Assembly (NCBI RefSeq): GCF_000964685.1
Contig: NZ_LANS01000001.1
Span: forward strand, 1,240,001 to 1,304,000
Reading direction: 5' to 3'
Length of the DNA: 64,000 nt
Source: Anaplasma phagocytophilum str. Webster
Lineage (GTDB): Bacteria; Pseudomonadota; Alphaproteobacteria; Rickettsiales; Anaplasmataceae
Shown: piece by piece, positions 19,749 to 30,969 of the stretch
How positions within the stretch are numbered: position 1 is the stretch's first letter
Layout: each line of letters begins with the position of its first letter
The notes under the pieces: model-generated
The model's database searches: none
Seen by the model: the letters and a program-made list of their open reading frames with translations, nothing else
What the model was told of the DNA's origin: nothing
Program-made: the position numbers and the translations under genes

Positions 19749-21114
19749 GCTATTTACTCCACTAACTGCACCTGCTGTATATATGGATTTCCTATTCTAT
19801 AGAAGCAGACAAATATATATAGACGTATTATCTCCAGTTTTAGACTAAATCTAAGAGTAATGTACTACATTTAACAACACGCGCCCTCTCATAATATAAT
19901 ATTATGGCAAATAAATCCATTACACATAATTATTTTCGTTTGAAAAATCCGAAACGAGTTAATGCATTGTTTTATTATTGCCAAAGCGCCTATCACGTAT
20001 ACTCATAGCATCTGATAGATATACTTAGCTTTGAGTCCTATCTACCCTACTCTCTTTTCTAATGTTATAGCTATTCATACTATCAATTCATATGTAAAGC
20101 GCACATACGATGCCTTCCTATCCTACAAAGCACGCATTACCAGGTAGTAAATCACTACCGTATCCCTAATTAAAAAGCGCTGGGAAGTTTTATAAAACTC
20201 TCAATTTCTCCTTATCACCCTATATAAAATGGGAGAATATAACTTATAAAGCATATTCAGTAATAAGCCCCATGCGCAACATTTAGCCACGTTCTGCTTT
20301 TAAATTAGCTTTATAAGAACTTAGCATATATGCATCATACCTATCTCAGGATACCACAGAGCTACATATCGCGCATTCTATCCAGTTCAGTATCTCAAAT
20401 CAGAATTATGATACAGTTTCACGTATTTAGTCGTAAGTAGACTTCCATGCACCTCTAATTGCGCCATAAATGCCTCCCCATCATAAACGCCACGAGGCAG
20501 AGATGGACGAGTTTTCACAGATATTCAAAGGCTTTTCACACTCATTTAGCTAAACTCAAGTTACTCTTTTCTTACACAGCACCTTCTAATGCTCGATCCT
20601 TTCTTTCCAATTTGCGAGTCACATTTACGTATTTTTTTCTAAGATGCATGACGGGGTGATGCAGAACAATAACGCAGCAACCACTTCTTCTTTCTTCATA
20701 CAAAAGCTAGAAAGTAAACCTTTTAAGTATACGGCTATATTCCACTTAGATTATGATGCCCCCCTCCACTCTTTCGCGCGTTTTCTCCAGTAGAAATTCT
20801 CCTGTTACTCTTTCAGCAAAACTTCACCATGACGCACTTCTATACTCGAAAACACTCACAGAAAATGCCCTCAACGAGGGGTCCCTCACGTATAAAAAGC
20901 TATCCTATCACCCACTCATACATAGCACAGCGACAACAGTAGACTTAGAGAAGATAATCTCTCCTTACATCCCTCATATCTCCCTTTTTCCAGCTATAAT
21001 ATCAAAGCGAGCACCACCACGAGATACAGACCCATACAATTATAGATCCACCCCACGCCTCCTATATAATTACAAAGAGCAAATCACCAAACGCATCCGA
21101 ACGACAAGAACAGA
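19749..21114. other. Spacer between argS and tRNA-Ile
   Basis: 1.37 kb with no gene I can support. The first ~250 bases should hold the argS promoter region. An open frame at 20753-21172 (+) runs across the antisense of the tRNA and has no protein-like pattern. Nothing resembling tmRNA, RNase P RNA or SRP RNA was recognised. Confidence 0.5.
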
Positions 21115-21190
<76 letters not shown>

Positions 21191-21193
21191 TGA

Positions 21194-21469
21194 CTACGAT
21201 AACGACGCAGACACACTTTCCGGAAGCACATCCACGAAAACCCTTCCTTCAGCTTTACGCCTAAAGGATACAACTCCAGCGATCTTGGAAAATATAGTGT
21301 GATCTCGACCAATTCCCACGTTCTTCCCCGGATGATACTTTGTACCGCGCTGCCTTATAATGATATTCCCAGGTATCACCAATTCGCTACCAAACTTCTT
21401 AACCCCGAGCCTTCTACCTCTCGAGTCTCTACCATTACAAGAACTACCACCAGATTTTTTAGTAGCCAC
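21194..21469 (-). CDS. rpmA: Ribosomal protein L27
   Basis: Large-subunit protein L27, which lies near the peptidyl-transferase centre. The 91 residues show the standard pattern: [20 protein letters not shown], then [20 protein letters not shown] and [12 protein letters not shown]. The N-terminus matches non-Firmicute L27 (no cleaved leader). It follows rplU by 3 bp and precedes tRNA-Ile by 3 bp. Confidence 0.98.
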   Translation of the reverse strand: MATKKSGGSSCNGRDSRGRRLGVKKFGSELVIPGNIIIRQRGTKYHPGKNVGIGRDHTIFSKIAGVVSFRRKAEGRVFVDVLPESVSASLS

Positions 21470-21472
21470 AGC

Positions 21473-21772
21473 CTACCTCACCTCTACTACACGCAAAACG
21501 GTCATATTTTGCCTATGCCCATTCTTCCGCCTATAATTCTTACGACGCCGCTTTTTAAACACTATAATCTTGTCAGAGCGACAATGAGCCACAACCTCAG
21601 CAGAAACAGACCCAGAGCTAGCCGAGAAGCTACCACTGCCATCATTATTAAATGTAGCAAGGCTCTTAAGCAGCACCTTCTCACCAATTCCCGCCTTCAG
21701 CAGCTCTACCTTGATGACGTCTTGTTCCTTGACCTTATATTGTTTACCACCAGTTTCAACCACGGCGAACAT
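21473..21772 (-). CDS. rplU: Ribosomal protein L21
   Basis: Large-subunit protein L21. The start is the ATG at 21772, giving [18 protein letters not shown], the canonical N-terminus; GGAG lies about eight bases upstream. A frame extending to 21805 adds a leader not found in L21. The protein is 99 aa and ends with the basic C-terminus [16 protein letters not shown]...LRVVEV. It heads rplU-rpmA-tRNA-Ile. Confidence 0.97.
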   Translation of the reverse strand: MFAVVETGGKQYKVKEQDVIKVELLKAGIGEKVLLKSLATFNNDGSGSFSASSGSVSAEVVAHCRSDKIIVFKKRRRKNYRRKNGHRQNMTVLRVVEVR

Positions 21773-21969
21773 ACACAGAGCTCCAGATCGACATATCACA
21801 AACACCTAGATTCTGCTTTACATAAATGGAGGTGTCAATAAAATTCTAGCTGACTTAATTCAGCCCTCATGGTGCGCATCGTGCTTAAGCATAAATCTAT
21901 GTGATACAAAGCATGCTTTGCTGCACTATGACTGATATGAATATTTCTGCTTACGCTGAATAAAATCCA

Positions 21970-22547
21970 CTACTCCCCCCAGGATTATCCTTTGAGAAAC
22001 TCAGCATAGAAGAGATAGCCAAACTGTGGGAGAGTGGAGAAGGATACAGTTACTTTTACGATGAAACTGATACCGATAAGAAGCGGCCTATAGCGTATAC
22101 ACATCCACGCTCAGCTTGGAAAAATATACAATACTGGTGGGAATCTCATATAAAATCGACGGCGAAAACAGCCGGTAGCACAGGAAAACTTATAGATAAA
22201 AAGATATGGTTCATAGAATACGGTTTTCGTAGTGTAGAAAACTGCATAAACCGCAACACATCTCTAGACTTCATGAATGATATAATGGACTATACATCCC
22301 CCATAAATATTGATTATTTATCTCAAAAAGTCGCAATCGAAGGGACTTTAAAAGCCTGGAAATCATCAAACATGGTTGAAAGAATGTTCTTATATGGTTG
22401 GGATTTACGACCCCAACGCAATACAGATACCAACTCTTTTAAGCGCTGGCAAAGTAGCTTCTTTGTAAATCGTAAAATTATGCTTATTACCCTCTCAGAC
22501 ATAATACAAGATGTCCTACAATGCTCAGGAATAGATCAACTAACTGT
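21970..22547 (+). pseudogene. Exact 578-bp copy of GTA gp15 segment
   Basis: 21970-22547 matches 37742-38319 within the GTA gp15 gene; line-by-line reading found no difference over 578 bp. Similarity ends abruptly on both sides, inside the coding sequence. The segment covers the end of the TIM-barrel-like domain (from LSFEKLSIEEI to GIDQLTV). The frame is open to a stop at 22587, but has no start, promoter or upstream part of the gene. No direct repeats or insertion-sequence ends frame it. The next 290 bases to eno show nothing recognisable. Confidence 0.95.
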
Positions 22548-22837
22548 GGAATTGAAATCTACCTCTCATAAAGGGCATTTTCCTTAATCTAAAGCCTTTA
22601 AAACATGTATTTAGTTAACCTAAATAAAGTACGAGGATGGACACAGTAGCAGGCTGAGCTTTAGCGATAATATTACCATCATTGAATGCAAGTATAAATC
22701 ACATTCTAGCAACGCAAAGTCCCTCTACGCAATGAGAGGCCCTGCGCACAAATGCAAAACTAACGGCTGCAGGATATCTTTACTTTTTGGGGAATATTGT
22801 TTACACTGACGCCCACTCAGTATATCGAGAGTTGCGT

Positions 22838-24127
22838 GTGCTATATTCTAGGTCCGTTGCCAAAATAAATGGTGTCTCTGCTCGTCAGATACTTGATAGC
22901 AGGGGGCGTCCCACTGTTGAAGCAGTTGTATCGTTATCAGATGGAGCCCTTGGAGTTGTATCTGTTCCTTCTGGTGCGTCAGTAGGGAAAAATGAGGCCT
23001 TAGAGCTCCGCGACAAGGATATGAATAAGTACGGAGGCCATGGCGTAACAAAGGCTGTTGAGAATGTTAATTCTATAATAGCGCCGCGACTGGTAAACAC
23101 AGACCCCTTTAACCAAAAGGCTTTAGATGATCTCTTGATAGAGCTTGATGGAACAGATAATAAGTCAAGGCTCGGTGCGAATGCGACGCTTGCTGTCTCC
23201 GTTGCTACAGCTAAGGCGGCAGCTGCTAGTCTTAAACTCCCACTCTACAGATATATAGGTGGAGTTGCCTCCAGAGAGATGCCAGTGCCATTGGTAAACG
23301 TCATAAACGGTGGCTTGCATGCAGATAATGGGCTGGATTTTCAAGAATTTATGATCATGCCTATAGGAGCCTCTACTTTTTCCGATGCTCTTAGAATGTG
23401 CGCTGAGGTGTTTTTATCGCTCAAAGAAATATTGAAAAGTAATAAGCTGAGTACAAATACTGGCGATGAAGGTGGTTTTGCACCTAATCTTGAGAGTAAT
23501 GATAGGGTATTCTGTATACTGCTAGAAGCTATTGAGAAGGCTGGCTACAAACCTTCTATAGATTTCGCTCTGGCTCTGGATGTTGCTGCTTCTACATTCT
23601 ATGATGGCAAAATTTACAAGTTTTCTGGCTCAAGCATGAGTAGTGCGGAGATGGTGTCGTACTATGAAGAACTAGTAAAAAAGTACCCTATAATCTCCAT
23701 TGAAGACGGCATTGCTGAAGATGATCTCGCTGGCTGGAAAGAATTGACTGTGCGCTTGGGTAAGAAAGTGCAATTAGTTGGCGATGATCTGTTTGTCACT
23801 AATCCTCGCTTGATTAAGGACTTTTCTGAGAGAGGGCTTGCCAATGCTGTACTTATTAAACCGAACCAGATTGGTACGCTGTCGGAAACTATAGAAGCTA
23901 TTAGGCTTGCTTCTATGTCAAATTTTAATTCCATTGTTTCTCATAGATCTGGAGATACAGAAGATCCGTTTATTGCTCATATTGCTGTGGCTTTGAACTG
24001 TGGTCAAATTAAGACGGGTTCTATGTCTCGATCTGAACGCATGGCTAAGTACAATGAATTGTTAAGGATTGAAGAAGATCTCTGTGGTACTGCCATACTT
24101 CGTTCCGTTAAGATAGGGCGACATTAG
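22838..24127 (+). CDS. eno: Enolase
   Basis: Interconverts 2-phosphoglycerate and phosphoenolpyruvate. Signatures in order: [17 protein letters not shown] near the start, [39 protein letters not shown] and SHRSGDTED. The start is uncertain: no ATG lies close to the conserved N-terminus. GTG 22838 has GAGAG six bases upstream and gives a 429-residue enzyme; TTG at 22832 or 22787 are alternatives. obgE starts 4 bp downstream, so the two are probably one transcript. In this lineage, which lacks full glycolysis from glucose, enolase is expected to serve gluconeogenic supply of precursors. Confidence 0.95.
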
Positions 24128-24131
24128 CTTT

Positions 24132-25190
24132 ATGAGTTTCATTGACGAAGCCAAGGTTTTTGTTAAGGGCGGCAATGGCGGAAATGGCTGCGTGAGTTTC
24201 CGTAGGGAAAAGTATATTGAGTTTGGCGGCCCAGATGGTGGCAATGGTGGAGATGGCGGTTCTGTTATCTTAGAGGCTAGTAGCGCTGTTAATACTTTGC
24301 TATTCTTCCGCTATCATCAGCATTTGCGTGCTGAAAACGGTAAAAGTGGCTCTGGAAAAAAGAAATCTGGAGCTTCAGGTCGCGACCTTGTTATAAAAGT
24401 CCCTATTGGAACTCAGGTATTTGATAGCCCTGGTGGGAGTTTAATTGCTGATCTTTCTACTGTAGGACAAAGGTATGTTGTTGCCTCTGGCGGTAAGGGA
24501 GGCGTGGGAAATGCGCAGTATAAGAGTTCTACTAACAGGGCTCCTGTGTACTATACTTTAGGTGCTGTAGAAGAAGAGTTTCCTATTTTCATGCAGCTGA
24601 AAGTGCTCTCTGATATAGGGATAATAGGAATGCCCAATGCAGGGAAATCGAGTTTGCTGTCTAGATGCACTATGTCTAAAACGAAAGTCGCTGATTATCC
24701 CTTTACTACCTTGGAGCCGCATCTAGGTGTCGCTAGAATCAACGAGTATGATCTTATTCTCGCTGATATTCCTGGATTGATAGAAAATGCTAATGAGGGT
24801 GCTGGTTTAGGGCATAAGTTTTTAAAACACATAGAGAGGTGTTCTTTGCTCTTACATCTCATAGATGGCTCTACCGAAGATATAGTCGGTGCGTATAAAT
24901 TGGTATCACGCGAATTGGCTATGTATAGTAAAGAGCTATCTGAAAAGCGTGAGGTGATAGTACTTAATAAATGCGACATGATCACTGAGGAAGAAATAGT
25001 CCAGAAAAAGCATTTATTAGAGGATTATAGCAATAAAACAGTTGTTACTCTTTCCTTGGATGATCCTTTAAACCCTTTGCTAGTAATGTTATATGAGATG
25101 TTACAGAAAGATGATATAGAAGAAGAATCAAAGAAATTCGATCCTTTTTTACACGTTGGCTACAACAAGAAAAAGACACCTAAGATATAA
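24132..25190 (+). CDS. obgE: GTPase Obg/CgtA
   Basis: Ribosome-associated GTPase needed for 50S maturation. The first ~158 residues are the glycine-rich Obg fold (VKGGNGGNGCVSFRREKYIE, GGDGGSVI). The G domain follows: GMPNAGKSSLL (G1), DYPFTTLEPHLG (G2), DIPGLIENANEGAGLG (G3), LNKCDM (G4). At 352 aa it has no large C-terminal OCT extension. It is 4 bp after eno. Downstream the transcript enters 500 bp of spacer. Confidence 0.97.
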   Translation: MSFIDEAKVFVKGGNGGNGCVSFRREKYIEFGGPDGGNGGDGGSVILEASSAVNTLLFFRYHQHLRAENGKSGSGKKKSGASGRDLVIKVPIGTQVFDSPGGSLIADLSTVGQRYVVASGGKGGVGNAQYKSSTNRAPVYYTLGAVEEEFPIFMQLKVLSDIGIIGMPNAGKSSLLSRCTMSKTKVADYPFTTLEPHLGVARINEYDLILADIPGLIENANEGAGLGHKFLKHIERCSLLLHLIDGSTEDIVGAYKLVSRELAMYSKELSEKREVIVLNKCDMITEEEIVQKKHLLEDYSNKTVVTLSLDDPLNPLLVMLYEMLQKDDIEEESKKFDPFLHVGYNKKKTPKI

Positions 25191-25708
25191 CTTTGGCACG
25201 ATCTTATACCATTAACTCCTCTTGTATGGAAAACCAAGAATGCGCTTCACAAGGCGCTCGCTAAGGGCGCAGTTAAGGGAACTCAGAATAGGTCTCCAAA
25301 ATACGCTTTATAAATAATAAGAGCCGTTTTAAGTATGCTTTGCGCTTCTCTAATATTATATCTTAAGAACAAATGCACACCATTGATTTCTATACTAGGG
25401 AATTAAGAATGGAATTTTATAGGATATTTAATGTTACTTCTGATAGAGGTATCCTCAGTTTAGCTTAATATAATACAATGTATTTTTATTCTACAGCTAT
25501 GTATACCACTAACCTCCTCTGTACTACAGAAGAAGTTGCATAGAGAACAATGATACATCAAAGAGTAGTGCTCTGGTTAGCGCGCATAATATGAACTTCA
25601 TCTTAGCATATATCTTGGGCGTAATGCTATGGTAGCTCATTAGAAATAAGTGACAATACTAACAAGTGGTGTAGGATAAATAGTTGGGAATAATTGAGCT
25701 TTTGTTCT
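25191..25708. other. Spacer after obgE
   Basis: No gene recognised. Right after the obgE stop a frame without an ATG reads LVWKTKNALHKALAKGAVKG, then TQNRSPKYAL, before a stop (about 25200-25312, +). The pattern is basic and protein-like, so it may be the tail of a lost gene. The remainder shows nothing. Confidence 0.4.
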
Positions 25709-26233
25709 ATGGATCACTTAGAGGAAAAGGTGCGACTCCGAAAGGAATATAGAAAACTGAGAAAAGCTGTTACTACTGTTGCTGATGCTGCGCAAATGTT
25801 ATTGCAAAATACTATCAGCATATTAAGTTTCGGAAACCACGACATAGTCTCAGGGTATATTCCAATTGACGGAGAAATAGATGTTCTGCCTTTAATGAAT
25901 TTTATAAGCAAGACATCGGTTGTTCTTGTACCTGAAGTGAAAAAAGATTCCAGAATGCTTACATTTAGGAGATGGTTCAGCGGTATTAATGAATTGGGCG
26001 AAGCGCTAAGCCCCAATATTCTTTTGATACCTCTCGTAGCATTTGATAGACGTCTATACAGACTAGGATTTGGCGGTGGATACTACGATTATACGATAGA
26101 GCATTTGAAAAGGAGAGGTCAATGCAAGTGCGTTGGCATTGCATATGACTTACAGCTTTGCGCAAATCTTCCAGTTTGCGAGCACGACCAAAAGTTAGAC
26201 TTAGTTATAACCGAAAAAGGTATATATTCCTGA
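25709..26233 (+). CDS. fau: 5-formyltetrahydrofolate cyclo-ligase
   Basis: Converts 5-formyl-THF to 5,10-methenyl-THF using ATP and recycles an inactive folate store. Family features: an N-terminal LRKEYRKLRKAV, SGYIPIDGEIDVLPL, VPEVKKDSRML, and the C-terminal substrate block IPLVAFDRRLYRLGFGGGYYD. Length (174 aa) is slightly short but complete. ATG 25709 is chosen; a TTG at 25694 with GGGAA upstream is an alternative start. It stands alone between spacers. Together with folE it supports an active folate pathway. Confidence 0.92.
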   Translation: MDHLEEKVRLRKEYRKLRKAVTTVADAAQMLLQNTISILSFGNHDIVSGYIPIDGEIDVLPLMNFISKTSVVLVPEVKKDSRMLTFRRWFSGINELGEALSPNILLIPLVAFDRRLYRLGFGGGYYDYTIEHLKRRGQCKCVGIAYDLQLCANLPVCEHDQKLDLVITEKGIYS

Positions 26234-27099
26234 TATTTTCCTGCTTACGTATACCTTGTATTAAGGTGTGACTGATGTTTCTTTTCACAGTAACACTCTA
26301 TCTAGTACCTTAATAGAGAATCTGAAAAGAAGCATAAGCACGTCACGATAGGATAGCCTGCGTTTCATCAACAAGATTCAAAAGCTAAATTCTATGCCTT
26401 GCCAACAGGAGGACATATTTCACCTATCTTATCAGATACCGTCCTTGCGATTTTTTACCTCATCTAGAAAAAAAACTTATAGGAGCTGGAACCTTAACAC
26501 TCGAGATAGGCAATATTTAATAATAAGTCAAAGTTCTGCATAAGTTCATGGGCATTTTTAGTGCTTTCGTTGTTACTTATTTTCCTTAGGTTAGCAGTTA
26601 TTTGCGCTGTTTTCGTAGAGAATTTAAAACTTTTGTGTTGTCATGAGCGAATCCCAAGGTTATGAGCGTGATGGATGCTAACAGCGTTATAACTTAAGTA
26701 TCGCCCCATATGCATGACTATCCGCATTTTTTTCATAATACCTCATTGGCACCAACATGCTCAGAGCGCTTTGAAATGCTCTGCATAATGCGTATTTATC
26801 TAACATGACAAGAGTACCTATACCTTTTCCCAAGCTGTGGTTACAGGATATACACATGCATTACGCGGGCCACGTCAAAAAAAGATCTACACCCCCCTTA
26901 CCCGTACACAAGAGAAACACCATTTGAAAAGCACATTACAGACGAACACTAATCAGCGATCTTTATACCAGTAGCCGTTTTTCAATTAACAAACATAAAG
27001 AGTACTACAGTACCAAAACGTAACTTGTCTCTGTATATAATGCATTAAAGAGAATATACCTCCCTTGCAAATTGCATATCTCCAAAATTGGAAAAAATT
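26234..27099. other. Spacer, no gene supported
   Basis: 0.87 kb. One short open stretch near 26370-26460 (+) reads SKAKFYALPTGGHISPIL and ends in a stop; it is too short to name. The remainder is A+T-rich with stops in all frames. Confidence 0.45.
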
Positions 27100-27730
27100 C
27101 TCGTACATAATGCAAAAAATCTATATGCGAGTCTCAAATTAAAAGAAAAGATTGAAAATCCATACCCGTACCTTCACATCCGCCACCTAAAAGCGCAGAT
27201 GATGCACAACCACCAGCAGAACCAGCATCAAAAAAAGACAACTGTCTCTCCGTAATGCTACTAGATATTGAGCATTTTAAGCAGGCAAATGACTCTTTAG
27301 GCCCATTAGGTCAAAGATGAAATACTGCAGAAGATATGCAATATTCAATAGCATTAGAATATCCGATCTGCTAGCAAGGTATGGCGTATAGGAATTTGTT
27401 ATAATTATGCATGTGAAACATGTATAGAAGAGGCTACATTAGTTGCGGATAGGCTACGACGACGTATAATAAATCTCCCTTTACTACAAGTGCAGGTCAT
27501 TTAAACAAAACTTCAGATCAGTAGGCAAAGGTCCACCATAGCAATACCACATAATGTTGCCAAGGTGTAAAATTGCTACTATTCATAACATAGTAATCAG
27601 TAGCCATAAGAAATTTGAATACTATATCAAGAAAGAGAAGAAGTTATACTGAAATTAGTATGCGGTTATTGTATTGCCACACTAAAAAGGCGCTATCGTA
27701 TAGAGCTAAGGAACTATAATCGCTATAGTT
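27100..27730 (+). pseudogene. Decayed PleD-type GGDEF response regulator
   Basis: Three consecutive pieces of a diguanylate cyclase domain are readable. At ~27168-27320, a Pro/Ala-rich linker is followed by LSVMLLDIEHFKQANDSLG (family LxxxDIDxFKxxND). At ~27345-27410, ISDLLARYGV, stop, EFVIIM, which is the active-site RYGGEEF with the glycine/glutamate replaced. At ~27685-27730, ALSYRAKEL, stop, the remnant of the ALYRAKxxGRN end. At least two stops and several frame changes kill it. A working pleD, expected in this genus, must be elsewhere. Confidence 0.85.
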
Positions 27731-29080
27731 CATCTTTAGAGACTCATCCCCAATGCACTTTTTTACCTTCTCTACAACATGCAGCTACTTTTCCTAGTTA
27801 CAAGCTGTTTTAAAAATATTCTTAGCCTATTATTTAGGCATATCAATCACATGCCCTAAGCCATGTCCGCCAACACATACAATCCTTTATGATTACCCAT
27901 ACGATAAGACTATAATACAAACACTAAGCAAAATACTTATAATATTCGCAACTTTAGCACTTTTTACATACAGATTGGGCTTTATTCCCGAATATTAACT
28001 AAGTATACCAGTGCACTTTTCCTTAGTTCCATCAGCCCCTACATCACTACTCATTTACCCCGATCTAACATCTACTCAAGGCACTATTATAAAATCCGAA
28101 ACTTTTATCTAACTTGAAAAATTTTACACATCACCTTATAAATCAGGCTTATGCATTACTTTAATATCAATATTATTTTAAAGCTATAAATTATATCTTC
28201 TATATAATAGAATGCATTTTTAGAGCTTTTACTTTCATTAAGTAATAAAGGCATTTATTTAAGTATGCTTAGTAACTGAGCTACATATGCATTTAATGCT
28301 ACGGATATTACTTCAATTATCTCTAGTATTACTTTAGATAATTAGCGTATTTTTCACAAAAATAAAGTTTTACTTTAATTCTCACGTATAACTAGTTAGT
28401 TATATCGCATAATTAAATATCATCAATGCTATACTTGCTGCTGCATTAGTTAATATGTACTTCTTCTTTCATCTATAATTTCCGATGGCATAATGGGTAT
28501 TTTTTTAGGTTGTGAGTAGTATATCTCACGTGCTTAAAACTGAGAAAAAAGAACTGACATTGCTGCGTAAGTAATGAGTTCGTTTATTGCTGATATCCTG
28601 CTTTCTTCTAAAGTGGATACGTTACCTATATTAGAAATGCAAGAAAGATATTAAGGTGCAATCCGCAAAGATATTGAAAAAATCATAACTCTTGCATTCC
28701 TATCCCCGTGCAGCATCTGTTCTACTGTTTAATAAGTAGCTAGATACCATATTTAAGGTAGTGACTATATATTGCCAAATTGACATGTAGAACTAGTAAA
28801 AAGCGTTATGGTCATTCTATCTTTAATCGTAATGCCTTATCAGAACAGTATGTAATACCTTATCACTGCCATCTTAGCGATTTATCTTCTGTGAGATGAT
28901 AATAATATTCATCATTTTATTCTTTATTACATGCAAGAAAGTAAACTTTACTCGAGGCATACTCTCAAAGAGGATAACCAAAATAATCTACCAAAGAATA
29001 TCGCTGCTTTTCATATAACCGAGAAAAAGCCCTGCAACTCGCCGTAATTACTTACTAATCAACGTAATTTTCTACTGTGA
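27731..29080. other. Spacer with one coding-like remnant
   Basis: 1.35 kb of very A+T-rich DNA. At 28574 (+) an ATG opens MSSFIADILLSSKVDTLPIL, reaches one stop, and continues in the same frame as GAIRKDIEKIITLAFLSP to a second stop near 28730. This reads like a gene disrupted by a single stop, but I do not recognise it. Nothing else is supported. Confidence 0.45.
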
Positions 29081-29968
29081 TTACTCCTCTTTTACTATGC
29101 CACGCAATTTTGCTGATCGCGACCTAGTATTTTCGCTAATTTCTTTTTCAGTGGGCTTTATAGCTTTTTTATTGATAAGTTGAAATCCCTTCTCTCGTAG
29201 AGCGTTGAACTTATGTTTTACTATCCTATCCTCGAGTGAATGAAATGAAGTAACAATAATCTTGCCTCCAACTCCTACAATTTGAGAAGCAGCTTCTAGA
29301 CCTGCTTTTAGCTCTTCTAGCTCATCATTTACCCATATTCTGATAGCCTGAAAGGTCCTTGTTGCCGGATCTATTGGATTTGCCTTACTGCGGGGCACAA
29401 CAGACCTGATAATTTTTGCCAAGTCACTCGTGTTACGTATCTTATTATTACTCTCTCTAGCGCTGATTATAGCTCTGGCAACGCGTCTTGAAAGCCTCTC
29501 TCCTCCGTAATAGAAGATTACATCTGCCATGTCTTTTTCTGATAAAGAATTTACAAAAGTCGCGGCGCTTTTGGATTGAGAGCGCAACATATCCATTCTC
29601 ATATCAAGTGGCCCTTCCTTCATAAATGAGAATCCCCTGTCTGGATCACTCAGCTGCATACTTGATACTCCAACATCAAATACAACACCATCTACTTGAT
29701 TGTGATCAAAATGCTGTAACGCCTCTCGAAGCCTACTGAACTTGCTGAGAAAAAAGTGCACCCGTCCAGGGAATTGCGAATGTAAAGATTGATAGAATTC
29801 TGAAGCAATAGGATCTTGATCAATAGCTAGTACAGTACATTTAGCCCGTTCCAATATTCCCCTACTATAGCCGCCTCCACCAAACGTTGCGTCAACATAT
29901 ACTGCACCGTCTTTAGGAGAAAGAAGCTCTAGCATTTCGTTTAGTAGTACAGGTCTATGAGAATCCAT
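29081..29968 (-). CDS. rsmH: 16S rRNA m4C1402 methyltransferase RsmH
   Basis: S-adenosylmethionine-dependent N4-methylation of C1402 in 16S rRNA. MDSHRPVLLNEMLELL is the family N-terminus, and ATG 29968 is chosen over a GTG at 30004 for this reason. SAM-binding DATFGGGGYSRGIL follows, then VVFDVGVSSMQLSDPDRGFSF, the family block with DMRMD, FQAIRIWVNDEL, and the C-terminal IIVTSFHSLEDRIVK. The normal division-cluster neighbours are absent: long spacers flank it on both sides. Confidence 0.96.
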   Translation of the reverse strand: MDSHRPVLLNEMLELLSPKDGAVYVDATFGGGGYSRGILERAKCTVLAIDQDPIASEFYQSLHSQFPGRVHFFLSKFSRLREALQHFDHNQVDGVVFDVGVSSMQLSDPDRGFSFMKEGPLDMRMDMLRSQSKSAATFVNSLSEKDMADVIFYYGGERLSRRVARAIISARESNNKIRNTSDLAKIIRSVVPRSKANPIDPATRTFQAIRIWVNDELEELKAGLEAASQIVGVGGKIIVTSFHSLEDRIVKHKFNALREKGFQLINKKAIKPTEKEISENTRSRSAKLRGIVKEE

Positions 29969-30969
29969 TAATTCTACTTTTAAAAATCCTATGATATTCT
30001 CCACTTAATACTTAGATTATTATACTTAGTACTCGTACCCTAACAGGGCATAGCAGTATAAAAACAAATCAAAGCAGTTGTATGTTTTATATATCACAAT
30101 TGAACAACGTTTACTAATATTATGGAGATACTGGAGAATAGTACCATTATATACCAGATTCCCTTCATAAGCTGGCCTCTACGTACAGTACATTTCCTCA
30201 TCATATCGCTATACTGCGTGAAGTGATGCTTCATGCAATGAATACGTTAGCCAAAAACTGGCTTAAATGCTCTACTAACTGAGACTTCTAGGTTTAATAT
30301 ACCATGTAGGCATAGCGTATAAAATATCAAATTTTAGCTATAAAGATTGCAGAAATGTATTCCCTAGGTTCGTGCTGTTTCTTTTATATCACTCTAACGC
30401 TGTCCATAATGACGCATATTATTTTTATATGCGCTCTCTTCTTCCTATATAATCTCAGTAGCTGTTATTATGTGCTATAATCTTTACCCAATTCATCAGA
30501 ATATACTAGATACTACAGCTGAAACACATACCTTTAAGCTACACAAATAAAATATAGGAGCGCCTCAACGAGTCATGAAGAAAATCCAAAACGAAGCCTA
30601 AGCGCGAATAAACTATTAGATTATTCCTTAGATACTAAATCTCATTCATACTATAAAGCCAGAACAAAGAAGAAGATAGATCGCATTCGAGCATTTTTCA
30701 AACCCTACCCCTGGCGCATCCAGAACCAAATCTAGTTTTCCCAAAGGATATAAAAAACCCCTAGCACATCTTGAAAAATACTGTCCTAATACCTTCTTGA
30801 AATAAAATTCTTTGCTTCTAGTTTAACTACAAAGCCTCAATCCTAGCAGCATTGTTGTTTATTATTGATGTAAGAGTTTGCCGCGTTACAGCTAGCAATA
30901 ATCTACTCCATTGAATATTATCCATTAGAGTTTATGACGAGAGAAAGAAGAGTTGATTTAAGAAGTGCT
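29969..30969. other. Spacer upstream of rsmH
   Basis: 1.0 kb without a gene. A short frame near 30665-30750 (+) reads EEDRSHSSIFQTLPLAHPEP and ends in a stop; unrecognised. The rsmH promoter should lie within the first ~150 bases, but none could be assigned with confidence. Confidence 0.4.

Noticed and set aside
19462-19848. 128-codon plus-strand frame over the argS start
   Set aside because: Antisense to the conserved ArgRS N-terminal domain; no start signal.
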